64,000 nucleotides of DNA from SZUA-35 sp964351995 (GTDB taxonomy: Bacteria; Actinomycetota; Acidimicrobiia; Acidimicrobiales; SZUA-35), in the NCBI GenBank assembly GCA_964351995.1, contig CAYGQE010000011.1:62001-126000 (forward strand). Direction: 5' to 3'. Positions 32,933 to 40,483 of the stretch are shown here, piece after piece. Position 1 is the first letter of the stretch. Each line of letters opens with the position of its first letter. The translations under genes and the position numbers were made by a program. The notes beneath the pieces were generated by a model that saw nothing but the letters and a program-made list of their open reading frames with translations, had not been told where the DNA came from and made no database searches.

Positions 32933-33313
32933 ATGAAACGCCTTCTCGGAACTGCAGTCATTCTCTCCACCCTTGTCCTCGCCGCATGCGGAAGCGATGC
33001 CACTCAAGCGGGGGATGCCGCAACGGCGAGTTCCTCGGTCACTTCGGTCGATTCGACAAGTCCTGCCCTGCTGCGCCTCTGGATCCAGCCCGACACCGTT
33101 GAGTGCATTGGTGAGGCCGTCCAGCAATGCATGCAGGTTTCTGAAGCCGAGGACGGTGCGTACCTGAACTTCTACGACGCCATCGAAGGCTTCACCTTCG
33201 AGGCGGGAACGAGCTACGTGATCGACGTCGAGATCACGACGGTCGAGGACCCGCCGGCCGACGGTTCCTCGCTCGCCTATCGGTTGGTCGAGATCGTCGA
33301 GTCGTCGAACTGA
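32933..33313 (+). CDS. Lipoprotein with DUF4377-like domain
   Basis: A 126-residue protein with a clear lipoprotein signal (MKRLLGTAVILSTLVLAAC, lipobox LAAC at residue 19) and a Ser/Thr linker. The mature domain reads LWIQPDTVECIGEAVQQCMQV ... IEGFTFEAGTSYVIDVEITTVEDPPADGSSLAYRLVEIV. This matches the DUF4377 pattern of two Cys early, IEGF-E-G-Y and the P-DGSS-YRLVE ending as I know it. DUF4377 occurs near HslJ-type envelope proteins; its function is unknown. It abuts the convergent membrane-protein gene with no gap. Confidence 0.78.
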   Translation: MKRLLGTAVILSTLVLAACGSDATQAGDAATASSSVTSVDSTSPALLRLWIQPDTVECIGEAVQQCMQVSEAEDGAYLNFYDAIEGFTFEAGTSYVIDVEITTVEDPPADGSSLAYRLVEIVESSN

Positions 33314-34012
33314 TCAGGTTGGGTCGGCGTCGCCCTCGGCCGGCTCGGATCCGCCGGGGTTTCGCTCGAGGTCGATGAGGGCCTTGACCTCGGAATCCTC
33401 GCCGCTGAACTCTTTCTTGATCGTCCAGCCGATGAGGATGGCGGAGACGATGAAGATCGGAATGCGGTACTCGGTGATCCATCCTGTGGCCGAGCTCAAC
33501 TGGCTACCGAAGATGTTTCCGAACTGACGGATGAGAAGCAGACGCATTGCGGTGCCGAAGGCATTGAGGGCCACGAACATGCCGACGCCGATACCACTTG
33601 CTCCTGCCATCATGCAGATGACGTTGTTGGGAAACAAGATGATCAACGGGGCGGCGTAGCGGCGGAACCCGCCGGTGGCTTCATCCATGAGCGGTCCGTA
33701 GGTGCGGCTGCGGCGTTTCATCCACGCCAGCGCCCGGTCGCCGTACCAGAACCCGAGTAGGTAACTCCACGGATCGAAGAAGACAAGGCGAAGAAACCCG
33801 ACGACGAAGAACGGGAAGAAGTCGAGATTGATGCTGGCGAGGGCGAGATTGCGGTCTCGGGGGCTCAGTGCGATCAGCGCAAGGTCATTCTCGTTGACGA
33901 GGAACGACAGGAAGAGGTCGCCGATCCAGCCAGCAGCGACGTTGACCAGCGCCAAACCGATGACGATGCGGGCGATCCACTTGTTCGGCGGCTTACCTCG
34001 CTCCAATCGCAT
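33314..34012 (-). CDS. DedA-like (SNARE-associated) membrane protein
   Basis: The 232-residue protein has about five hydrophobic segments (IARIVIGLALVNVAAGWI, LDFFPFFVVGFLRLVFF, YAAPLIILFPNNVICMMAG, GVGMFVALNAFGTAMRLLLI, IPIFIVSAILIGWTI) and the DedA-like stretch YLLGFWYGDRALAWMKRR. DedA proteins are thought to act as lipid flippases or in membrane homeostasis. The match is moderate. The tail is acidic. Its stop codon adjoins that of the preceding lipoprotein gene. Confidence 0.65.
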   Translation of the reverse strand: MRLERGKPPNKWIARIVIGLALVNVAAGWIGDLFLSFLVNENDLALIALSPRDRNLALASINLDFFPFFVVGFLRLVFFDPWSYLLGFWYGDRALAWMKRRSRTYGPLMDEATGGFRRYAAPLIILFPNNVICMMAGASGIGVGMFVALNAFGTAMRLLLIRQFGNIFGSQLSSATGWITEYRIPIFIVSAILIGWTIKKEFSGEDSEVKALIDLERNPGGSEPAEGDADPT

Positions 34013-34059
34013 CGCCAGAGTCTGGCAGCTTCGTTCTCAGCTTCCCCACCAGTAGGCGA

Positions 34060-35433
34060 TCAGTCGCGGACCCAGTTGCCGTGGAAGCCGGTGGGGACTC
34101 GCTGGGGGAGAGCGATCGTGGCGACGGCGGGAGCGGCGAAGTCGTCGGCGGCGATCACGTGGAGCTCGGCGCTCTCGTTCGGGAGATCGTGGACGATGGT
34201 GAGGATCCAGCCGTCATCTTCTGCTGTGCTGCCTTCTCGAGGAACGAAGATCGGCTCGGCGCCGCCACGCCCGGGACCGAAGTTGTGCTCGATGACGGCT
34301 CCGGTGCTGACGTCGGTCTTGCAGATCGGGCCATGGAGTACCGGGCTCGCGTAGTCCACCATCGCGGTGTAACCGAAGCGGTGGGGCTTGAGGCCAACAC
34401 GCGGATCGTGGCGAGGGAACTCGTGGGGACGATCGTCGATGCGCTCTTCCCGAACGGCCCGGGTCGACGGGTTGACGGTCCACCGATCGAGTGTGGGCGG
34501 AGCGTCGAGCGAGAACGGACCGAGCAGATCGAGATCGAACAGCTTCTCGTAGCGGCAGAAATCGATCACGACGTTGCCGTCTGCATCGTCGTACGCGTTC
34601 AGCGGGTGGAAGGTGAAGCACGGCGCAACGTCACACCAGAGAATCGAAGAGGCGTCGGTGGCAGCGCGGGGGAGGAGGCCGACCCGCGCCGGGTGCTCCG
34701 GGTTCCAACCCAGAGGAATCGAGTAGCCCTCGGTCAGCATGTCCATGCGAAGGGTCACAGGCAGGTCGAACACGACCACCCAGTTCTCGGTGATGGAGAT
34801 GTCGTGCACCATGGGCATGTCGGCGATGGGGATGTCGATGGTTTTGGTGACCAAACCGTCTCGGCCAACAACGACGTACTGGAGATGATCCATGAGGTCA
34901 GGCCAGCAGTAGGTCATGGCGTGGAGTTCGCCGGTTGCTGGGTCGTATTTCGGATGAGCACTGAATCCGTTGGCGAGCGTGCCACCGAAGTCGCTTCGGC
35001 CGATGGTTTCGAGCTCGTAGGTGAGCTCGGTCGGGGTGGTCCCACCCTCGACCATCGCGTAGGTCTTGCCGGCAAAGCCGCCGACATTGGTGTTTGGGCC
35101 GAACGCCGTGCGCCCTCCATTCGAGGGCCCAGTCGGTGGTTCCTCGCCGAGATGACCAGCGACGTTGTCGGAACGGACCCAACGGTTCCGGTACCAATCG
35201 GCCTTGCCCTCACCGAGCCGAATGCCGTGGACCATGCCATCACCGACGAACCAATGGTGACGCAGCGGGTTGTCGACCTCGCCGATCGGGTTCGGGCCGT
35301 TCCGGAGCCAGCGCCCATTCAAGTCGCTGGGGAGCGCACCGGTGACCGGCAGATCAAACGCGGTGACTTCTTCAGTCACCGGCGCATGCACGCCTTCGAG
35401 ATAGGGGTTGGTGACGGGCTCGGTTGCGGTCAT
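34060..35433 (-). CDS. Carotenoid oxygenase (RPE65/CCD family)
   Basis: A 457-residue iron-dependent carotenoid or stilbene cleavage enzyme. GRWLRNGPNPIGEV and HHWFVGDGMVHGIRL are family N-terminal blocks. The four His iron ligands are visible in SAHPKYD, MVHDISITENW, FTFHPLNAYDD and the C-terminal GFHGNW. No signal peptide is present. It is divergent from a TetR gene with palindromes between them, so TetR control is likely. The substrate is unknown; no carotenoid synthesis genes are in the window. Confidence 0.92.
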   Translation of the reverse strand: MTATEPVTNPYLEGVHAPVTEEVTAFDLPVTGALPSDLNGRWLRNGPNPIGEVDNPLRHHWFVGDGMVHGIRLGEGKADWYRNRWVRSDNVAGHLGEEPPTGPSNGGRTAFGPNTNVGGFAGKTYAMVEGGTTPTELTYELETIGRSDFGGTLANGFSAHPKYDPATGELHAMTYCWPDLMDHLQYVVVGRDGLVTKTIDIPIADMPMVHDISITENWVVVFDLPVTLRMDMLTEGYSIPLGWNPEHPARVGLLPRAATDASSILWCDVAPCFTFHPLNAYDDADGNVVIDFCRYEKLFDLDLLGPFSLDAPPTLDRWTVNPSTRAVREERIDDRPHEFPRHDPRVGLKPHRFGYTAMVDYASPVLHGPICKTDVSTGAVIEHNFGPGRGGAEPIFVPREGSTAEDDGWILTIVHDLPNESAELHVIAADDFAAPAVATIALPQRVPTGFHGNWVRD

Positions 35434-35484
35434 GAGATCTCCAGCGATGCAGTTGGAAGCTTCGTGGCGAAGCGGTCAGCGGTT

Positions 35485-35502
35485 GGTTGACAGGTGTTAA
35501 CC
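35485..35502. promoter_or_regulatory. Candidate TetR operator 1
   Basis: GGTTGACA-GG-TGTTAACC is an inverted repeat with one mismatch. It is flanked by a wider GCGGTT (35479-35484) and AACCGC (35499-35504) pair. It lies 52 bases from the carotenoid oxygenase start, in the divergent promoter region with the TetR gene. Confidence 0.5.
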
Positions 35503-35530
35503 GCGACCATACGCAGGAGGTGTACACGCG

Positions 35531-35545
35531 TCAACCTATAGTTGA
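35531..35545. promoter_or_regulatory. Candidate TetR operator 2
   Basis: TCAAC-CTATA-GTTGA is a perfect 5-bp inverted repeat whose half-sites repeat the GTTGA/TCAAC core of the site 46 bases upstream. It ends four bases before the proposed TetR start, a position suited to autorepression. Confidence 0.45.
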
Positions 35546-35549
35546 TGAA

Positions 35550-36122
35550 GTGACGGAGAAGGTGCCCACGAAGCAGCGACTCTTGGCTGCAGCAGTCGAG
35601 CTCATGGCCGCACACGGCTCGATCGAGTCGGTCAGTCTGCGGGCTGTTGCTGGCGCTGCGGGGGTGAGCCCGACGGCGGTGTATCGACACTTCGCCGACC
35701 GTGACGCGCTGATTCTGGAATCGCTCGAGTGGGCGTGGATGGAATTCGATCGGGCACTGAGCGAAGCCAGCGCTGGAACCACGGATCCTCACGAACGTCT
35801 GCGCCGTCAAGGGCACGCGTACATCGACGTTGCCCTTGCTCGCACTGGTGTCTACACGGTCCTGTTCGGTCATCGAGATGCCGCTGCTGGCACTCAAACC
35901 GACGTCGGTCTCGAGGTCTTCGACAACATGGTCGACGTCGTTGGCGCTGTCTTGGCAGCGAACGGGGACCGGCGCCAGCGATTCGAGGTCGCCACGCATC
36001 TCTTCACATCGATTCACGGCATCGCCCACCTTCGTTCGGTACTCCCCACCTTCCCGTGGCCCGAACTCGACCAGCAGCTCGACGAGCTCCTGCAACAGCT
36101 GGGTCTCGGGCGGCCTGGCTGA
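35550..36122 (+). CDS. TetR-family transcriptional regulator
   Basis: The 190-residue protein has an N-terminal TetR helix-turn-helix (KQRLLAAAVELMAAHGSIES, LRAVAGAAGVSPTAVYRHFADRDALI) and a helical ligand domain with a WHG-type C-terminal part (GIAHLRSVLPTFPWPELDQQLDELL). It probably controls the divergent carotenoid oxygenase gene and itself. The start is uncertain: GTG 35550 is used; GTG 35562 or an upstream TTG at 35487 are alternatives, the latter unlikely because it would place both palindromes within the coding region. Confidence 0.85.
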   Translation: MTEKVPTKQRLLAAAVELMAAHGSIESVSLRAVAGAAGVSPTAVYRHFADRDALILESLEWAWMEFDRALSEASAGTTDPHERLRRQGHAYIDVALARTGVYTVLFGHRDAAAGTQTDVGLEVFDNMVDVVGAVLAANGDRRQRFEVATHLFTSIHGIAHLRSVLPTFPWPELDQQLDELLQQLGLGRPG

Positions 36123-36169
36123 TCGGCCGGTGTGAGTTCGGCGACTGGCAACGGGTACCGTTCTGCATC

Positions 36170-37042
36170 GTGGACGTCATCGAGGAACGCACGCCAGGCA
36201 AAGGTGAAGTCGGCGAGATCATCGAAACGCGACGTCGTCATTACACCGGCCCTGGGGATTGGGCGTTTGTTCGGTCGCCGAAGTGGATCCTCTCGCACCT
36301 CTTTGCGCTCAGCCTGATCGTCGCCTTCATCATCGCTGGCTTCTGGCAGCTCGGTCGGCTGGGCGATCGCCAGGATTCCAACGAACGAATCGAGAATCGG
36401 GCACTGCAAGCGCCGATCCCGCTGGCCGACGTTCTCGCCCCAACCAATGGCCTCTCGCCTGAAGCGCGCGGCGAAGCGCTGGACTTCACTGCCGTCTCAG
36501 TCACCGGTCGTTTCGTTGTTTCTGAGCTGACGCGAGTGGCGAACCGCTCGCAGGACGGCCGTGGAGGCGACTGGTCGGTTGCGTTGTTCGAGGCCGCTGA
36601 TGGTCAGTTGCTCGTGGTCAATCGCGGCTTCATGTTGCGGTCGGAAATCGCAGCTGAGGCTCCTGAAGGCGACGTCACCGTCGAGGGGTTCCTGCGCCGA
36701 TCTCGTACCAAGGGTTGGATCGGTGGAGATGACAATCCCGAGGCGGAGCGGATGCCTCGCCTCAACATCGACGAGGTGATCGTGCGGGCCGAAGCCGCTG
36801 GCGTCGTCGCCAGCGGTCGCACGGTCGATCTGTGGCTGCAGTTGGACTTGGTCGACGGTGCTGCTCCCGATATGGCCAATGAGGCGGGCTCTGTCGTTGA
36901 AGCGGTCTCGGTTCCTCGCCCCGTGCCACTCGATGATCTGGGCGAAGGCGATCACTTCAGCTACGCCGTCCAGTGGTTCTCGATGGCAGCCCTGAGCGTC
37001 CTCATCTACGGATTGATGCTGCGCCGGATCGCCAAACGCTGA
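36170..37042 (+). CDS. SURF1 family cytochrome oxidase assembly protein
   Basis: The 290-residue protein has one N-terminal membrane helix (WILSHLFALSLIVAFIIAGFWQLGRLGDR, where FWQLGRL is the SURF1 signature), a periplasmic domain with VTGRFV and LLVVNRGFM, and a C-terminal helix (FSYAVQWFSMAALSVLIYGLMLRR). SURF1 proteins assist haem insertion into cytochrome c oxidase. GTG at 36170 is the best start after the TetR stop; its ribosome site is weak. Confidence 0.9.
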   Translation: MDVIEERTPGKGEVGEIIETRRRHYTGPGDWAFVRSPKWILSHLFALSLIVAFIIAGFWQLGRLGDRQDSNERIENRALQAPIPLADVLAPTNGLSPEARGEALDFTAVSVTGRFVVSELTRVANRSQDGRGGDWSVALFEAADGQLLVVNRGFMLRSEIAAEAPEGDVTVEGFLRRSRTKGWIGGDDNPEAERMPRLNIDEVIVRAEAAGVVASGRTVDLWLQLDLVDGAAPDMANEAGSVVEAVSVPRPVPLDDLGEGDHFSYAVQWFSMAALSVLIYGLMLRRIAKR

Positions 37043-37109
37043 GCGACCGGTTCGCCAAAAGGCTTCGAAACAACCGCCGGGGAGCCGCCGCCGCTACGAT
37101 CTCGTCTCG

Positions 37110-37742
37110 ATGTCTGACACTTCTTCACCTGCGCTTCTGTCCCTTCACGGACTTCGGCTCAAGGGCTTTGCCGAAGCCTCGGTCGTGGCCGAATTGTTCA
37201 GCCTCGACGAAGCGGTCGTTACCGCCGAGCTCGAACAGGCGGCAACCTTTGACTTTGCGATGTTCCGCGACGGCCGTCGCACCGGTTGGGCCCTCAAGCC
37301 CGCCGGGCGAGCCGAGAATGAACGCCTTCTCGCCGCAGAGCTCGATGCCAGTGGACATCGAGACGTCGTTCAGGCCGCCTACGAGCGCTTCTTGGCCCTC
37401 AACGGCACGATGCTCGCTGTCTGTACCCGATGGCAGGTCAAGGACCAAGCGGCCCAAGAACTCAACGACCACTCCGATGCCAACTATGACGCCGCCGTGT
37501 TGGCTGAGCTCCAAGGCCTCGACGACGGCGTGCAGCCGATCTGTGCCGAACTGGCCTCGCTGTTCGATCGCTTTGGCGTGTACGCGCCCCGTTTCGTGCT
37601 TGCTCTCGAGAAGCTGGCGGGTGGCGAACTCGAGTGGTTCACCAAGCCGGTGATGGAGAGCTATCACACCGTGTGGTTCGAACTGCACGAGGACCTCCTT
37701 GCGTCGCTCGGTATCAACCGAGCCGACGAAAAGGCTCACTGA
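37110..37742 (+). CDS. Conserved protein with winged-helix-like N-terminus
   Basis: A 210-residue soluble protein. Residues 1-70 look like a winged helix (LLSLHGLRLKGFAEASVVAELFSLDEAVVTAELEQA, then RTGWALKPAGRAENERLLA, as in PadR/MarR-like wings). The rest is helical (YERFLALNGTMLAVCTRWQV, GVQPICAELASLFDRFGVYAPRFVLALEKLAGGE). I recall similar uncharacterised actinobacterial proteins but cannot name a family. It is immediately upstream of dapA, overlapping its start by a base (TGATG), so likely cotranscribed. Confidence 0.75.
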   Translation: MSDTSSPALLSLHGLRLKGFAEASVVAELFSLDEAVVTAELEQAATFDFAMFRDGRRTGWALKPAGRAENERLLAAELDASGHRDVVQAAYERFLALNGTMLAVCTRWQVKDQAAQELNDHSDANYDAAVLAELQGLDDGVQPICAELASLFDRFGVYAPRFVLALEKLAGGELEWFTKPVMESYHTVWFELHEDLLASLGINRADEKAH

Positions 37743-38644
37743 TGTCCAGCGCTTCTTCACCCCGATTCGGGCGGGTTCTCACCGCCATGGTCACCCCATT
37801 CAAGGCTGATGAGAGTGTCGATTTCGAGGCAGCTCAGGCGCTCGCCAAGCATCTGGTCGCCAACGGCAACGACGGTGTCGTTGTCGCCGGAACCACGGGT
37901 GAATCCGCAACGCTGACTCACGCCGAACAAGGCGAATTGATCGCAGCGGTTCGTGAAGCCATTCCCGACCACCAGTTGGTGGCCGGTGCCGGCAGCAACG
38001 ACACCAAGGCGGCCATCGATCTCACCGAGAAGGCCACGGCCGCTGGCGCAGACGGCATCTTGTCAGTCACGCCGTATTACAACCGACCGTCACAGGCCGG
38101 CATCGACGCCCACTTCCGGGCCGTCGCCGCCGCCACGGACTTGCCGGTCGTGCTCTATGACATCCCGGTCCGATCCGGGCGCAAAATCGCCACGCAAACG
38201 CTGATCGACCTGTTCCAGATCGACAACATCGTGGCTCTGAAGGATGCGGCAGGCGAGGTCGATTCGACCGCTCTGCTGCTGGCTGAGGTCGGCGACGCCG
38301 TCGATTGCTACTCAGGCGAAGACAAGCTCACGTTGCCGCTGCTGTCGATCGGAGCGTGCGGCGTGATTGGTGTTGCCACCCACTGGTGTGGCCAAGAAAT
38401 GTCCGAGATGATCAACGCCTACGTCGACGGTGACGTGGTCGGAGCCCAAAAGAGGAATGCCGCCATGATCCCGTCCTACAACTTCGAATCCGGCGACGAC
38501 GCCCCCAACCCGGTTCCGACCAAGGCCTTGATGCCGTTGCTCGGTGTTCAGGTCGGCCCGTGCCGTCCGCCCATGGGCTTCGCCCCCGCTGACCTCACCG
38601 ATCGGGCTCGCATGATCTTGACCGAACTCGGACGGTCCCTCTGA
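37742..38644 (+). CDS. dapA: 4-hydroxy-tetrahydrodipicolinate synthase
   Basis: DapA condenses pyruvate with aspartate semialdehyde, the first step of the diaminopimelate branch. The 300-residue barrel has GTTGESATL, VTPYYNRPSQAG (catalytic Tyr) and VALKDAAGEV, whose Lys forms the Schiff base with pyruvate. The late PVPTKALMPLLG is also typical. ATG at 37742 overlaps the stop of the preceding gene, and its own stop overlaps the RNase J start. Confidence 0.96.
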   Translation: MSSASSPRFGRVLTAMVTPFKADESVDFEAAQALAKHLVANGNDGVVVAGTTGESATLTHAEQGELIAAVREAIPDHQLVAGAGSNDTKAAIDLTEKATAAGADGILSVTPYYNRPSQAGIDAHFRAVAAATDLPVVLYDIPVRSGRKIATQTLIDLFQIDNIVALKDAAGEVDSTALLLAEVGDAVDCYSGEDKLTLPLLSIGACGVIGVATHWCGQEMSEMINAYVDGDVVGAQKRNAAMIPSYNFESGDDAPNPVPTKALMPLLGVQVGPCRPPMGFAPADLTDRARMILTELGRSL

Positions 38645-40329
38645 TGGCCGCTGACGTACGCGTTGTCTTCCTCGGTGGTCTGGGCGAGATCGGGCGCAAC
38701 TGCGCAGCGGTCGAGGTCGACAACCGCATCATGCTCATCGACTGCGGGCTCATGTTCCCCGATGACGACATGGCTGGCATCGACCTGGTTCTGCCCGACT
38801 TCACCTGGCTGCGTGAGAATCGTGACCGAGTCGAGGGCGTGGTGTGCACTCACGGCCACGAAGATCACATCGGTGCGCTGAGCCACCTGCTCAGCGAGAT
38901 GCCGCTGAAGATCATTGGCTCGCCGCTCACCATTGGTTTGGCCAAGAACCGCATCAACGAGCGCGGTGTCAACAAGCAGGCCAGCTTCATCGAGGTGAGC
39001 GACGGCGATCGCATCCAGGTCGGCCCGTTCGATCTCGAGTTCTTCCCGGTCACCCACTCGGTGCCGCACGGTTTCGCCACGGCGTTCCACACCCCGCAGG
39101 GTGTCATCCTGCACTCCGGTGACTTCAAGCTCGACATGACTCCCGTCGATGGTCGCTTGACCGACCTCGCCGCCATCGGCCACCTCGCCAAGGACGACGG
39201 CATCCGTCTGTTCCTCTGCGACAGTACCAATGCTGACAGCGCTGGCTTCTCTGCCTCGGAGACCTCCATCGGTAGCTCGATCAATGATCTGTTCCTTCAG
39301 CGCCCCGATCAGCGCATCATCGTCGCCTCGTTCGCCAGCCACATCCACCGGGTGCAGCAAGTGGCGAACGCAGCGATCGCCGCTGGCCGCAAGGTCGCCA
39401 CGCTCGGTCGCTCGATGAACAACAACGTGAACTTGGCCCGACAGATGGGCCTGCTCACCATTCCCGACACCTCGCTCATCAAGATCGAAGAGATCGACAA
39501 CTACAAAGACTCCGAGATCTGCATCGTCTCGACCGGTTCGCAGGGCGAGCCCATGGCAGCGCTGGCTCGCATGGCCTCGGGCGACAACCGATTCCTCACG
39601 ATTCGCGAGGGTGACACGGTGATCCTGTCGTCGCACCCGATCCCCGGCAATGAAACCGGCGTGTCCAAGGTGATCGATGGCCTACTGCGCAAGGGCGCCG
39701 AGGTCATTCACTCGGGCACCCACAACGTGCATGCGACCGGCCACGCCAAGGCGGAGGAGCTCCGGGTCATGCACTCGATCGTGCAGCCCGAGTGGTTCGT
39801 GCCGGTTCACGGCGAGTACAGCCACATGACCACCCACGCCAAGATCGCGGCCAAGATGGGCACGGCACCCGACAAGATCCTCATTTGCCAGGACGGCCAG
39901 TCTGTCGTGCTCAGCGACAAGGGCCTCGAGCGGGGCGACGACGTGCCTGCCGAGTACATCTACGTCCACGGCAACATGGGCGATCTCGATGAAAGCGTGC
40001 TGATCGAACGGCGCATTCTCGGCACCGAAGGGTTTGTTTCCGCGGTGATCAGCATTGGCATCAACGGCCCCAAGGCCACGATGCTTCGTGAGCCCGAAAT
40101 CATCACCCGTGGTTGGGTGCATGGCTCCGAGGGCGACGAACTCCGCAAAGCAGCGATGCACGCCGTGCGCGACGCCGTCGAAGACAGCCTGGGCAAGGGT
40201 AACTTCACGCGCCAAGAGATCGAGCGAGTCACCCGTCGCACGCTTGGGCGTTTCGTCAGCAACAAGACGCGCCTGCGCCCGATCATCGTGCCGGTGATCC
40301 TCGGAGCCCACGAAGGCGACGAGCGCTAA
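38644..40329 (+). CDS. rnj: Ribonuclease J
   Basis: RNase J (561 residues) is a metallo-beta-lactamase-fold nuclease with endo and 5'-3' exo activity in rRNA and mRNA processing. Zn ligands are in THGHEDHIGAL (about residue 71), the VTHSVPHG and LHSGDFKLD blocks. The beta-CASP motifs follow (CDSTNADSAG, ASFASHIHRVQQVANAAIAAGRK) and VPVHGEYSHMTTHAKIA. It starts inside the dapA stop, the order seen in Mycobacterium. An 87-bp inverted-repeat element follows. Confidence 0.96.
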   Translation: MAADVRVVFLGGLGEIGRNCAAVEVDNRIMLIDCGLMFPDDDMAGIDLVLPDFTWLRENRDRVEGVVCTHGHEDHIGALSHLLSEMPLKIIGSPLTIGLAKNRINERGVNKQASFIEVSDGDRIQVGPFDLEFFPVTHSVPHGFATAFHTPQGVILHSGDFKLDMTPVDGRLTDLAAIGHLAKDDGIRLFLCDSTNADSAGFSASETSIGSSINDLFLQRPDQRIIVASFASHIHRVQQVANAAIAAGRKVATLGRSMNNNVNLARQMGLLTIPDTSLIKIEEIDNYKDSEICIVSTGSQGEPMAALARMASGDNRFLTIREGDTVILSSHPIPGNETGVSKVIDGLLRKGAEVIHSGTHNVHATGHAKAEELRVMHSIVQPEWFVPVHGEYSHMTTHAKIAAKMGTAPDKILICQDGQSVVLSDKGLERGDDVPAEYIYVHGNMGDLDESVLIERRILGTEGFVSAVISIGINGPKATMLREPEIITRGWVHGSEGDELRKAAMHAVRDAVEDSLGKGNFTRQEIERVTRRTLGRFVSNKTRLRPIIVPVILGAHEGDER

Positions 40330-40336
40330 AACTACT

Positions 40337-40423
40337 GGGGTCAGGTCCCCCCAAGCACAACTCCCCATCGAAACCAACTGGCCTACATGATCGTCAAAGT
40401 TGTGCTTGGGGGGACCTGACCCC
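40337..40423. repeat. Perfect 26-bp inverted repeat element (MITE/REP-like)
   Basis: The arms 40337-40362 (GGGGTCAGGTCCCCCCAAGC...) and 40398-40423 are exact reverse complements, with a 35-base spacer. The tips GGGGTCAGGTCCCC/GGGGACCTGACCCC are like the GGGGTCAGACCCC core found in palindromes linked to REP-associated (RAYT) transposases. It lies between RNase J and ftsK, starting seven bases after the stop, and could act as a terminator or be a non-autonomous mobile element. Confidence 0.85.
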
Positions 40424-40483
40424 TGTACTCATTTTTCGGTGTTCACCACTCGCAGCGAAAGCTCCGCTACGCTCTGCGGCACT

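Noticed and set aside
34081..35490. A 469-codon plus-strand frame opposite the carotenoid oxygenase
   Set aside because: The oxygenase on the minus strand has all four His ligands and family motifs. The plus frame is rich in Asp, Val, Gly and Glu without a fold signature.
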